Source: Punctularia strigosozonata HHB-11173 SS5
Taxonomy: Eukaryota > Basidiomycota > Agaricomycetes > Corticiales > Punctulariaceae
DNA: 64,000 nucleotides
NCBI RefSeq assembly: GCF_000264995.1
Contig: NW_006767434.1
Coordinates: 528,902 to 592,901 of the forward strand
Direction of reading: 5' to 3'
Numbering within the stretch: the first letter of the stretch is position 1; every line of letters begins with the position of its first letter. Below the pieces are notes generated by a model. The model ran no database searches. It worked only from the letters and a program-made list of their open reading frames with translations, and was not told the DNA's origin. Of this stretch, positions 12,465 through 24,043 are shown piece after piece. The position numbers and the translations under genes were made by a program.

Positions 12465-13262
12465 CCGAGAGGCAGTAGACATAATTTATAGTCTATGTAC
12501 TTCGGAAAATCGATGCATCTGCTGCTGTGGATGGGAGATTGATTGACTCGCCATGCTTCTGTTAAGCTGTAACTTATAGGCACCGAACATGTACTGTATA
12601 CTTTGAGCGACGTACGTTGACCAGGTATAACCTTAAAAATCACGCTTTTGTCACGTTTTGGCAAAATGTCACTGTGACGAGCCCCACCCGACTTGTCCCT
12701 CACCTCTTTGCGTGTATGCAAACTAGGCCGGGGTTCGGGGTGGTGCGGTATGGCTCGTCGATGGCATGATACGTAACGGGTATACGTGCTCAGACTTCCA
12801 GATAGCTCTCAAATTACCGGTGTCATACTTTGCTGGCACAACCTTCGTTGCTGCTTGCGCTTACCTGCGAGGTCATCTGCCATGGCTTTGGCGGGCGCAC
12901 TCCGACGGATTTCATGATGAATGCTATGGACATGGCTTTCATGTCGTATACAAATGCTGTGTTCGCTGGCAATCGCGGTCTTACTCGTCTCAGCTCCGAT
13001 CTGTCCGGTGCTATAGAAAGCGGCACGGCATGTCTACTACCTGGTGTTGGATTCACCTCCGGCATCGGCAATAATTATCCTGCAGGAGGGCACATGGCTA
13101 TTCCTCTTGGCGTTGCCGGCGGTGCTTCTGTCCACATCATGTGGACTTCTTGATTGTTTAGCACCGGCCTCAGGGTACTTCAAGACGAGATTCCCTGTGT
13201 AGTATTCGATATTTTCACGACGATCCCATACCCCTTTACTCTTGGGACGCTTTTGTTCTGCT
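12465..13262. other. Spacer between tandem copies 1 and 2
   Basis: About 800 bp. A plus-strand frame around 12830-13153 is hydrophobic and Met/Gly-rich but begins at a TTG and matches nothing in the flanking copies, so it is not called. Otherwise nothing seen. Confidence 0.4.
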
Positions 13263-14355
13263 ATGTCTCCATCGTTCCAACGAAACGCGCTCGCGGACGC
13301 TTACGCTGAACATCCCGAGCAAGAGACCGGTTCGCGTTTCTGGCTCTTTCCGCGCGACGGCGACGGCGGCGGCGGCAAGAACGCGAATGATCGTGCATCG
13401 GGATCCGCGTCGGGAAGCGGCAAGATCTCGCCATCCAAGCTGACTGACGGCCGCGAGGTGTCCAGCGCAGCTTCGTCTACCAGCAAGGGCGGCGGGAAAA
13501 AGTTCAGACTCGGGAAGAAGACTGCGTTCCCTGGGCGGCAGGCCGGCGGTGGGACTAGGGTCAGTCCACGCACATACAATGCGTTGAAAGCAGTCCGAGC
13601 TGATGTGGATGTCTTGCAGAAAGATATTTTCGGTACCTCGGTGTACGGGAGCGGCTACCCATATGGTCATTCTGGGTCCTTCGTCTCCGGGCGTCCGTTT
13701 CCCTATATCTTTTGGCCCGTACCGATCGCGGTAGGCTACGTAGGCGCAGATGAAGTGGGTCGTGGAGCGTCATAATCTCGTTGTCCCAGTCTAACCATTC
13801 TCCCAGTATGCGCATCACAACGGCACGATCCGTCCAGGCGGGAACCTGACGACGGCGCCGATCAGGTCCAACATGTCTACGACGTTAGAGTCCTTCCGTA
13901 TCGTCGGCGACAACACTTCCGTCACGTCCGTCCTTGCCGATCTAATGGAGAAATGCGGCGTCGTTAATTCCACCGACTCCCTCTCCATCTTCAATGCCTC
14001 CCTTCCTCTCCAGAACATCCCGCAGCCAGAGCAGATCGTGCAATGGTACCGCGCCTCGACCTTCGGGCTCTCGCTCGACGGGTACAACAATACCGCCGCA
14101 CTTCCGTCGAACGCGCCTACGTTCGACGGAGGCACCTGGACGATCCAGGTGCAAACGCCTTTGCCTGCGATCAACACAACCTTCTTGGCCTGCTTGAACG
14201 CCACGATCGCTGCTACGTTGCCGCTGGTCGCTGCAAAGACTGTACCGTGGTACCACAAGATTGGAGGCCTCGCGGGCCTAATAGATCTGATATTTTTGGG
14301 CATTACGGCCCTCGTTGGCGTATTGATCTGGACATGCATTTGCGTGTTGCGGTAA
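13263..14355 (+). CDS. Unrecognised single-pass membrane protein, tandem copy 2
   Basis: Paralog of the gene at 11326. Exons 13263-13559, 13620-13754 and 13807-14355 give 326 residues; exon 2 (135 nt) and exon 3 (549 nt) are exactly as long as in copy 1, while exon 1 is 42 nt shorter because the Gly/Lys-rich tract is reduced. The shared blocks are YAEHPEQETGSRFWLFPR, GGGKKFRLGKKTAFPGRQAG, YGSGYPYGHSGSFVSGRPF, FWPVPIAVGYVGADE, NGTIRPGGNLTTAPIRSN and CGVVNSTDSLSIFNASLPL. The C-terminal helix is LIDLIFLGITALVGVLIWTC. Differences cluster in the low-complexity part, in the residues just before the helix and within it, as expected for a conserved luminal domain with a free anchor. No break is visible. 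Confidence 0.82.
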
Positions 14356-15120
14356 ATCCTTCTTCATCGAGATCTTACAAATGGACTTCAGCCAATTACT
14401 GTGATTTTCATGATGCTATACATCATATAACTAGTACTAGCAGCCAGTGTAGCCAAGTCAATCATACTATACACTGTAAGTACTTTCCGGGCCAGCCTGC
14501 TTCGGCGGGCAAGAATTCAATGATTATCACGTGTTTTGTTTGGCCGGGGCCAGGACCTGACAGTGACACTGACAGTAGGCGGACGTTGGCTTGATCTCTG
14601 CCAAGACTCATCACCTGGGCTATAGAACGAACGACCTCCACATTACACGTTGCTCCCTTTGACATCACGATGGACTCATGGATCCGGCAAAATCATACCG
14701 TTAGCGCGGCCTCAGTGATGGACGCGGTGCATACGTAGTATCGTTACACGTGTGTTTCTTTCGCCCCATGTCTTGCATCGCCCCGGATCTATGTCCTGGC
14801 AGGCGATTCGCTGGGCGCGTTCAATGCGAGCTGTGCGTTCCGATGATGCTATCGTGATACAATGCGGGTTGCTTACGAGACACTTCTATCATGACAGGTT
14901 CAGGCTGCTCCGTCCAGCTCATGGTCTCTGGTAGCCATCGACATCGGTGGTCGAGCTGCATGCGTGAGGAACACTCTGGGTACCCACCCCCTCACAGTGG
15001 TGTCTTTGTACACCCTATATGCTACCCCCGCTTTTACAGTCAGGCGTGCGCACCGGCGCGCTCACAATCCACCCTTGGCTCGTTTGCGTTCTCCATGAAA
15101 CCGTACACGACGAAGCCGCA
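14356..15120. other. Spacer between tandem copies 2 and 3
   Basis: About 765 bp. No gene or clear regulatory signal was recognised. Confidence 0.4.
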
Positions 15121-15800
15121 ATGCCTCCGTCATTCTACGACTATGACGCCGCCAACGCGTACTCGGAGCACCCAGAACACGAAACCGGGCTGTTTCCCCG
15201 CAAAGGTGGAGGCGGGGCGGGAGAGGCGGCCGTGGATGGGGCGGCCGTGGCAATTCCGGAAAGGGCAGCGAATCCAAATGTGGTGGTAGCAAGGGTAGCA
15301 GCGGGAAAGGTGGTGCCGATTCCCTGAAGCAGCGTGGCGTCGTCGTGTAGCTTGGGCAGGGGAGCACGGTGTCCGGCATGGCGTCCTCCGTCAGCAGCGG
15401 CGGAGGGAAGAAGTTCAAGCTCCAGATGCGCCGTTTTCCGGACGACAAGCGGGCGGTTGTACCAGGGTCAGTGGCCCATCACATAGCTTGCGTTGATCCC
15501 ATATTTTGACGTCGTTGTTTCGTAGAAACAAATATATGGATCCTCGCCGTACAGGAGCGGCTATCCGTAATCGCCTCCGTTCCTCTCCTGAACAACCCGC
15601 AACCCGAGCAGATCGTACAATGGTACCCTTCGGCCTCTCGCTCGACCGCTACAATGAATCGCCGCGCTCCGCTCGAACGCGCTGGCGACCAACGCGTCGA
15701 ACTGGACGATCCAGGCGCAGACGCCTCTACCCGCGATAAACGCGACCTTCCTAGCGTGCTTGAACACCACGATCGCGGCTACCCTGCCTCTCGTCGCCGA
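15121..15800 (+). pseudogene. Decayed third copy of the tandem membrane-protein family
   Basis: The start MPPSFYDYDAANAYSEHPEH and the FPRKGGGG stretch match copies 1 and 2, but the frame then ends at 15327. Further blocks still match at DNA level: GGAGGGAAGAAGTTCAAGCT at about 15402-15421 (the KKFKL block), the exon 2 start at about 15525-15570 (AAACAAATATATGG, GGAGCGGCTATCCGTA), and then a jump to the NNPQPEQIVQWY part of exon 3. So most of exon 2 and the first part of exon 3 are deleted, and later pieces fall into different frames (CTCGCTCGACC, GCGATAAACGCGACC). Matching stops near 15800, before the membrane helix. This is a dead paralog of a host gene; the same gene order and strand show it arose by the same tandem duplication. 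Confidence 0.85.
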
Positions 15801-16153
15801 TTATTATCTCATGTACTTTTTCCTGATCATGGCGTTCGCTGTTACTGCTGGTTCTGATCTATCATTATTTCAGCATGTATTTCCACTGTTTGACATGGAT
15901 GCGTAGGAGTAGATTGTAGGATACTACTGTTAATGTCCACACGAATGCAACCGTTGGAGAACATGAACTTGCCCGTGGACGATGTCACGATATCGTGTGG
16001 CTATGGCCTGGATGAGTGGCGCGCACCACGATGAGCAATCCGCCTTCGCACTTTCTCGGATGCTCGATAACAGGTTAAGATATACGGGCATGCTTTGGGA
16101 GAGGATCTCTTCGTCTTGCATCGTCATCAACCGGTCAACCCGTTGCCCCGAGG

Positions 16154-18226
16154 ATGCTAACGGCGCCACGACCAACGCTTCAGGTCGACTCCGCCAAACG
16201 AAACCTTGAAGATGCAGCTCCGTCGAACATCGACATAGACGAGAAGGGCGAGATAGACCAGGAAACGAACCAGGAAGACCACGGCGCGCATCGCCGTCTC
16301 GTATTGAAGATCGACCTGCTTCTCATGCCTCTGTTGACCATCTCGTATGGCCTTCAATTTGTGCGTCCATCGCTTGATTTCTTTCACGATAGCATCTGAA
16401 CGATAATTCCAACGCATAGTATGACAAATTCGTGTTCAGCTCTGCCGCCGTCTTTGGGATGCTAGCGGACTTGGACCTCACCACCCCTGTTCCCGGCACG
16501 ACGAAGGTATCGACGCAACGCTACTCTAATGCGTGAGTCTTCTCAACGTTCATACGTCCTCCTTTTCATGCTTCTACCCCCGCCCTTAGCACGGCTGCAT
16601 TCTACTGGGGATACATGGTCGGCGTCCTTCCCATGTCGCTTCTGCTCCAACGCTTTCCAGTAGCCAAGACCCTCGGTCTCTTGATCTTCGTGAGTGTTTC
16701 ATGTTACCTCCATACTGTCCATATTCTGACTGGTTGCCAGCTGTGGGGTGTTGTTGTCATGCTCACCGTCCTCGTAAGCTCCTATCCCGGAGCAGTCGCC
16801 ATTCGTTTCTTCCTCGGGGTCATCGAGAGTTCCGTAAGCCCAGGGTTCGTTCTTGGTACGTTCAGCGTACTCGGTGATCAGGATATTTCGCTAAGATATG
16901 AATGCCCTTAGTCACGTCCATGTGGTACACGAAAGACGAGCTTCCTGTGCGCGTCGGCATATGGTACAGCGCCACCGGCCTCTTCACCGTCTTCAGCGGT
17001 GTCATGAACTACGCCATAGGGCACGCGCACGGTTCTTTGGCGCCATGGAAGTACATGTGCGCCAATCCATGAAGTACTCTCATACCCCATTCGCTAATGT
17101 CTCAGCACAGGTATCTGCTCGCAGGCTCGGCGACGATTGTATGGTCACTTATCATACTGGCGGTGCTTCCTGATTCTCCGGCATCCTCGCATCGCTGGTT
17201 CAACGAAGAGGAACGGTCTACACTTTTACTGCGGGAGAAAGAGAAGCCGTCTGGAGTAGACTCGCGACGACTGCGGCTTGATCAGGCTCTCGAGGCTGCC
17301 AAGGATGTCAAAGTGTGGATAATGGCGGTGATGGGCGCCGCGATATACGTATGTAACGGAGGTAGGTCGTCGTCATGTTCGTCGCTGCAGCGTAGCGCCG
17401 ATGCTCACCGCGCTACACCAGGCGTTACAGCTTTCGGTTCGATCATCATCAAGGTGACTGAGAGGAGCCATCTAGACGCCTTCTCAATGATGAACGCTCG
17501 ATGATACAGTCTTTTGGATATTCAAGCTTGCGCGCTATTCTATTACAAGCGCCCGGCGGCGCGACAACCTGTGTCTCGATTTACCTGTCAACTTGGCTCG
17601 CAGTACGTTCCGTCTTCCGAGACGAGGTGCGATGGCTGATTCTCACTCGAACTCAGGAACGCATCAGGAACGCACGCACGATACTCCTCGCCCTTACCTG
17701 TTTGCCAGTCATGGTCGGAGCACTGGTAATCTGGCTCGGATCATGGTCTCATCGAGGACTGCCACTCTTTGGATATTATCTCCTGCCAATCTTCGGTGCT
17801 CCTTACGTTCTGTTGCTGTCCATTGCAGCTACCAACGTGGGAGGAGAAACGAAGAAGGCTTGCACAATTGGCGCCATCTTCGTCGGATACAATGTCGGTA
17901 ATATCATAGGGCCATACCTGGTACGTTTATCACACCCTATCCCAGCACATGATGCGTGGGCTGACGGCATAAAGGTGAACACCGACGAAGCCGACGTTAA
18001 GTATCGCACGACCTGGGTATCGATTATCGTTGTCATGGCTCTCACGATAATCGCCGCAATGGCGCTGCGCATTCTTTGGGCACGAGAAAACAAGAGACGC
18101 CGCCACCACGATGAACCATGTATTCGCGCACGAACCCCATCCGATGGAGAGAACCCCAGAGTACTACCGCGTGACTATAGTGACCTGACGGATTGGCAGG
18201 ACAGGTGTTTTCTTTACGTCCTTTGA
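16154..18226 (+). CDS. MFS transporter, DAL5-like anion:cation symporter family
   Basis: Ten exons with GT-AG introns give a complete 12-helix major facilitator. Order: a charged cytoplasmic N-terminus (MLTAPRPTLQ, many Asp/Glu), LKIDLLLMPLLTISYGLQF, YDKFVFSSAAVFGM, FYWGYMVGVLPMSLLLQRFP (family signature after helix 2), FFLGVIESSVSPGF, TSMWYTKDELPVRVGIWYS, APWKYLLAGSATIVWSLII, central loop PASSHRWFNEEERSTLL, VTAFGSIIIK, SFGYSSLRAILLQAPGGA, ATNVGGETKKACTIGAIFVGYNVGNIIGPYLV and the tail YSDLTDWQD. The TKDELPVRVGIWYS and NVGGETKK motifs are typical of allantoate, nicotinate and similar carboxylate permeases. Substrate cannot be read from sequence. No break was found. An ATG at 16154 starts the frame. 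Confidence 0.9.
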
Positions 18227-18502
18227 GATGGTGATCATTCTTTGGAAAGCGATGCTGTACCCTAATTCATATTTCCACCGCAATCGGTTGAAAGTGATGA
18301 AATAGTGACCAAGTAATACATAGGTCATCGAACGAAGGTTCTGGGGCCGCGGCGAACTCGACTTCATACCGAAAATATCGTGAGCCCGTATCGACGCGGA
18401 GAAGGAAATCCGTTAGCTCCGTTTCATTCCTTTTTTCTTGCCCTATTCCAGCCCCAGCACGTTTCTGTTGCTCGTGTCGTCTTCATTCGACGAGCCTTTG
18501 AC

Positions 18503-19717
18503 ATGACCAAGATCGAATGCGCTGGCCCTCTGATCGTGAAAAGAGCTGACAAAGTGGAGGTTCACATCACCAATAATTACTACTACAACACAACCCCGAA
18601 CGCGTCCAACCAAGTTTCCCCTGGGCCGAGCGTTGTAGTACAAGAAGCTCGTGGACCTGCCACTTCGCCAACGGCTCGCTCATACACCAGACGAGGCGCT
18701 GGTTCCAGGTCCCAGGCGAACAACGCGCAAGGGCCAGAAACTGATCACCCACCATCTTCATCCGATGAAGATACCGAGTCCGACGATTCGAACTCGGACG
18801 ATAGCGGTAAGTGTATACCGGTACTTGATCCCGAGTATATCAATGATGGAAGGTTTCTCATGGAGACTCGGATTCGGTATCAAACGCTGCCAGAGACTGC
18901 GGCTTGACGCGAGCCGAAAGGGAGATGTACGTCGTGTGATGCATGCGGCCTGGGGGGGTCTGAGTATAGTCATCTCACCCGCCGTTTCCAGCATCCTCAA
19001 GTATCTGGAAGACATACGTGTTCAGAATTATAGAGGCGCCGCCCGCACTTTTTCGGAACAACATAAGGCTAGCCCGTCTACGGTTCGCAAATACGGGGCG
19101 GAAGACATAAAACAAATAAGCCAAACACGGCAAGCGTTCCCTCCTGCTGATAAGTTGCAGTGGGCAATACTGACGCTTTGGTTAGATGGTTCCGCTACGA
19201 GGTGAAGAAGCTTGAAGACCAAAAGGCGGCCAGACAGGCCCGTATGCGCCAAAAGGACGCCGATCGCCTGGAACAGGCTCGCAAGCGCGTCCGTTTCCAG
19301 GAGGCTGCACGCAAGGAGGCCCGCCGCATGCCTGTCCACAAGAAAGGAGCAAGGCGCTCGTCCGCGGCCCACTCCTATGTGCGTTCTTCCGTTCCGTACA
19401 CCCGGCCTCCGAACGCAAATAATCAAATGCCGCTCACAGAGCGCCTTCACGCCGTATGAGGCCAGATTCGTGGAAGCTTGGATCGAGCAATACGGCGCAG
19501 TCACCGCCCCGGAGCAGTTCGAGATGCTGTACACGGCATTCCGCCAGGCTCAGTACAGGCAGCCTCATGCCTTGGACCCCAAAGATCGGCGTTTCCGGCA
19601 CCGTACTAGGCCCACCATGCTCAAGTACCTGCAGGACAAGTATGGTGAGTGATCTATGAAGCTGAGTATTCGTTACCGATGCTCCGCATATTAGATTGCC
19701 CACTTCAAACGATTTGA
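18503..19717 (+). CDS. Unrecognised gene; Ser/Asp-rich and coiled-coil basic protein
   Basis: I do not recognise this gene. A six-exon model (18503-18806, 18866-18926, 18992-19017, 19161-19378, 19440-19644, 19695-19717) keeps one frame for 278 residues with GT-AG junctions throughout. It opens MTKIECAGPLIVKRADKVEV, then HITNNYYYNTTPN, a Ser/Thr/Pro linker, an acidic DSDSDS-type run, a long Lys/Arg/Gln-rich helix (VRWFRYEVKKLEDQKAARQA onward) likely to be coiled coil, and a C-terminal part FTPYEARFVEAWIEQYGAV ending DKYDCPLQTI. The 143-nt third intron is longer than its neighbours and is itself open in the previous frame, reading NYRGAARTFSEQHKASPSTV, which has a helix-turn-helix look; so the exon 3/4 junction is uncertain. 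Convergent with the complex I gene. Confidence 0.5.
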
Positions 19718-19974
19718 CACACTCGCCGTCTATCTCTTACTTCGTAAAAGTCGCTTTCCAAATATCTTTGCTGTCTGTCATTGCTCTGTTGCCTGCTCCT
19801 CTGTCGATACCTGCATGTATTATTAATGCTCATTCGTATTTCGCCGTGCAGAAAGAGGGAGGTAATCCGAGATATGAATTGACCCTCAAACGTGGGGTTC
19901 TACTATCGTCTTACAAAAACGTTTCACTAATCACTCGGCAAGGGACCTACGCCGAAACGTACGGTAAGCTACCT

Positions 19975-22064
19975 TCAAACAGGGAGCTGGGCTCCAAGGT
20001 TGTCAGGGACCGCAAGCGTGGGGTCAACCTGGCTGGCGAGCTTGCCACCGAACAGTACCGGCCCGTTCTTCGCCCGGTAGTCAGCGATGCGCTTCTCCAC
20101 CTCGGGGCGGAAGTGGCGCATGAGGCCTTGTATGGGCCAAGCGGCGGCGTCGCCGAGGGCGCAGATGGTGCGTCCTTCAACTTGTTTGCTGAAGAGGAAA
20201 ATACGTAAGCGGCCAACGTTGGACAGAAAGAGAAAGTTGACGAACGTGATCTCAAGCAGCATGTCGATCTCTCGCTGATGTCCACGTCCCTCGACGAGAC
20301 GATCCATCATGTTCATCATCCAGGTAGTACCCTCTCGGCACGGCGTGCATTGGCCACACGACTCGTGCTTGTAGAAGTGAGAGAAGCGAGCGATCGCCTT
20401 GACGACGTCCGTGCTCTTGTTCATGACGATGACGGCACCCGTACCCAGACCGGTCTGAGCGTCCTTCAGGGAGTCGTAGTCCATGCTGCGACACAGATCA
20501 ACATGGCGGTATAAACGGGCAGAAGCCGGTACTCACAGAACCTCCTCACAAGTCTTCTTGGGAATGATCGGTACCGAACTTCCACCAGGGACGATTCCGA
20601 GCAAGTTGTCCCATCCACCCCGGACACCGCCGCAGTGCTTCTCGATCAGGTCCTTGAGCGGTATGCTCATCTCCTCCTCCACGACGCAAGGGTTGTTGAC
20701 GTGACCGCTGATGCAGTACAGCTTCGTGCCCTGGTTCCTCTCCCGACCGAAACTCGCGAACCACGCGCCACCTCTCCTGCAGATCGTAGGCGCGACTGCG
20801 ACGGTCTCGACGTTCGCCACCGTCGTGGGGCAGCCGAACAGGCCTACGTCGGCCGGGAACGGCGGCTTCAGGCGCGGCTTGCCCTGCTTGCCTTCCAAAC
20901 TCTCGATCAGCGCCGTCTCCTCGCCGCAGATGTACGCGCCCGCGCCGCGGTGGAGGTAGACGTCAAAATTGTAGCCGGAGCCGCACGCGTTCTTGCCGAT
21001 GAGGCCGGCCTTGTACGCTTCCGTGATCGCCTGCTGGACGTGGGACGCCTCCTGGTAGAACTCGCCGCGAATGTAGATGTATGCCGCGCTGGCGTTCATG
21101 GCGCGTCCGGCGACAAGGCAGCCCTCGACGAGCTTGTGGGGGTCGCCGCGCATGATCTCACGATCTTTACACGTTCCTGGCTCACCCTCGTCGGCATTCA
21201 CGACGAGGTAACGTGGCCTGACGGGGATACTTTAGCTCCAAATGCCGTATACTCCGCAAAGCCGACACACCTTGGATCCTTCTCCCAACCGGGCTTGTTC
21301 ATGAAACTCCACTTCAGTCCGGAAGGGAAGCCAGCTCCGCCTCGTCCACGGAGGCCCGAATCCTTCATGGTTTGAATGATCCAGGAGTCACCCTTGAGCA
21401 GGATATCTTTCGTCTTGTGCCAATCACCACGGGACTATGGAAACACAGGTTAGCTCATGATGCCGGCACGGATGATCCGCAAGAAGAGGAGAGCGAGCAA
21501 AAAGGGGTCGCTGGGAGGTTTTCGGGATACAGCCTGCATAAGGCACCTGTGAAGTGCTTCTAGTCAGCGACAATTTCATGCTGAGTTGGGACAGAACAAA
21601 CGAAGCATCAGAAATGAGAGTTTTGGTATAAGTTGTCCACAAGAGAGTTCTCTTTCGGAAGCAGAACTGAATGAAGGTTCATCATAGGAGACGAACGACG
21701 AAGGTATCCAAAAGAAACTCTAACTCACCACTGCATGTAAATCCACTAGCAATCGACCATGCAAGGTGGTATCATCGACCTCTCCAGTCCCCCTCTGCCT
21801 CGTCCGAACGAAGGTTGAAGCTCAGTAGGTCCCACACACCTGAGCGCCCTTTATCCCATGATCATGTCGGCAATATGCGTTCGTAAAAATTCGGTCTTGA
21901 TCCTTCAAGCCCCCATATCGTCGCACAGGGGTATCGGCGACGGTAGCGAAATTGCGGGTGCGCGTAGCACGGGTGCTCGCCCCTGTCCAGAACGTTCATT
22001 TCATCAATCCTCGAGTATGCATGGTCTAAAACGCACGAGCAGCAGAGGACGAGGCTTTTAACAT
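19975..22064 (-). CDS. NDUFV1: NADH:ubiquinone oxidoreductase 51-kDa flavoprotein subunit (complex I, NDUFV1/NuoF)
   Basis: Binds NADH, FMN and the N3 iron-sulfur cluster in the matrix arm of complex I. Six exons: a mitochondrial presequence [10 protein letters not shown]...[37 protein letters not shown], then [19 protein letters not shown] and [13 protein letters not shown] (NADH/FMN loop), [23 protein letters not shown], the block from [13 protein letters not shown] through GPGGSSVP-like sequence, and [13 protein letters not shown] (three of the four N3 cysteines). It ends [20 protein letters not shown], supplying the fourth cysteine, then LGAQLPV. The start was found by splicing the 5' exon at 22064 through GTGCGT. 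Intron 2 (21435-21839) is 405 nt, against about 50-70 nt for the others. No coding defect was seen. Confidence 0.93.
21564..21685 (-). ncRNA. Possible intronic box C/D snoRNA in the complex I gene (weak)
   Basis: On the gene's sense strand the long intron 2 contains ATGATGA (complement of 21679-21685), matching box C, and CTGA (complement of 21564-21567), matching box D, 122 nt apart, with a CTGATG in between that could serve as internal boxes. The flanks form no convincing terminal stem, so chance is quite possible. Confidence 0.15.
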
Positions 22065-22369
22065 GATAAGTTAGAGAGTTCGGGGCCCGTCGCAAACGAC
22101 GGGAGAGGAGTGGCCAACGTCGGGCGGCGCCGTCAGGCCAACGTCGGATGCGTCGCTGACATAAGCGCATCCCACCAATTGCCAGCCGTTCGTTTGCAAG
22201 CCTGCAGCTGTTCGCCCCCAGCTCCCTTTCCACCTTGGGGACTACGGCAGTTGATCTAGGATACCCTCAAAAGATCTATTGGACGCCATTTCAAGTATGA
22301 TGTGTTGAGAACATGTACTAGAATGCTGGAAGCAAGATCAAATAATGTCTGCACGACTACCCCCCTCCG

Positions 22370-23821
22370 TCAATTCAATATTGTTTCCGCCTCCGTAGGA
22401 ATGGATTGGGAATCTGGCTCGTTTCTCGGATCACCTTCGATGCTGAGGGCGGCCTCTTCAGCGCGGCGCCGCGCGACCCACAATGCCTCACCAACGCCTT
22501 CCAAATAAGACACGGGATCGTCGTGGCCAACGCCGGGGAGCACCCGAGGGTGATATGAGAAGGCGGTCATAGCCGACTCGGACGTGAAGATTTGATCAAG
22601 GTAGTCTGAGTGCCGATGAGTTGCAAGATCAGTCGAATGAACGCGATGTACTCACCTCGCGCGGATTTCGGCACAAGACCGTCCTTCTCACCCCACCAAA
22701 CGTGAACCTCGACCTTCTGGACCGTATTCTCTGTAGAGGCGACTTGACGTCCGATTTCGGCCAGGGTCCATTGCATCCACTCTCTCGAGCCGACCTTGCA
22801 CTTCACGTCGCCAAACTGCTGAACCGGGACGTCCTTGCCTAAACACAGCAGGTGTTCCTGACCCATGCCTTGCATGCTTTCGGCGACGCGGTATTTGGAT
22901 ACAAGGTCCTCACTTTCGCCACTGTGATCCGAAAGTGCGAAGGAGTACGCTGTAAGCGTGGTGGTGGGCGGTTTCTGCTTCTTTCTCTTTTTCTTCCCTT
23001 CTTCCTCCTCGCCGGAAGCGGTGTTCGTTTTCTTCGATGCCTCGACCTGAGGTGTCTCCTTCCTCGCAGGCAGAATCCGGGAAGCGTATTGCTTGACACG
23101 ACCGTACGCTTGGATGGTAGAGCCGACAGTCCTCTGGACGGATGGGAGGATAACGTCCTGGTGTTCAATCAGGGGCGCCGGGATAAGGGATAGGTAACGA
23201 TTTCCTGGCACCCACGGAGACACTAGGATGACTGTAGGGTGCGAAGCCGAGGTCTGACCGGAATATCTACGCATATATTCCAAGAGATGTCTAGGAGGCG
23301 TTCAGTATGATGCCTTCCAGGGTAAGAGTTTATCCCAACGTACATAAACCCCGCAGAGCATGCGAGCAAGGTCATATCTGTCAGGTTCAGATGCTCGACG
23401 AGCGATCTCGTCATCACTAAGAGTACGTTAAAACGGCCCATCGCGAGGAATAAAACTGCGACGTACTACAAGCAACGTCAAGGCGCTCTCTCAGCTCGCA
23501 GCGCTCCGTCCCCCCGCACCCTGGTCTATCCATCGCGATCAACCTCACCCCCAACTCCTCCGCTAGCAAGTCGAGATATATCGCGACATAGCGCGTGCAA
23601 ACGCTAGGCAGAAACACGAGCACAGGGGAACCTGAGCTCGGGCCAATCTCTGCGAATGTGACGCGTTTGTCGGTGCGCGGGCAGCGCAGAGAACGGTGGA
23701 ACCGGCCGTCGGCGAGGTAGATAGCAGGTTCCTTCTTCGCCAGTGCATAGCGGGGCGACTTTGACGTCGTGAGCCTTGCCTTCAGGTCAGAAGGCGACCA
23801 TTGTGTAGAGGGCTCGTCCAT
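22370..23821 (-). CDS. Alpha/beta-hydrolase paralog A (Ser-type nucleophile elbow)
   Basis: Four exons from ATG 23821. Conserved pieces: RFHRSLRCPRTDKRVTFAEIG, SGSPVLVFLPS (oxyanion strand), RLIAMDRPGCGGTE, SLVEHLNLTDMTLLACSAGF with the elbow A-C-S-A-G, HLLEYMRRYS, ILVSPWVPGNRYLSLIPAPL, a Lys/Glu-rich lid insertion, FGDVKCKVGSREWMQWTLAE, VHVWWGEKDGLVP (acid Asp) and LPGVGHDD (catalytic His). So a complete Ser-Asp-His triad can be proposed. The two relatives at 24044 and 26447 share the same three intron sites but lack the extended charged insert and carry Cys at the elbow. This copy is the most divergent of the three. No signal peptide; likely cytosolic. Substrate unknown. Confidence 0.82.
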
Positions 23822-24043
23822 GGGGAGCAAAAGGCTGCGACATCTTCAAGCTACGGCTGCGCACCGCGCGCTCATTGTCAAGGCTCGTGCCAAGCTACGA
23901 GTGGCTGAGGATGTGAGCGCTTAATTTACCGTCTCCCAAGCTAAAGAGCACTTGTATGATGTATGATGTAGACTATGCGAATAAGTGTACTACTACCAGA
24001 GGCATTAGGTATTGTGCAAGATGTCCAATGAGCACGAAGTACA

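Noticed and set aside
12830-13153. Hydrophobic frame between tandem copies 1 and 2
   Set aside because: Starts at TTG, no counterpart beside the other copies, no recognised domain.
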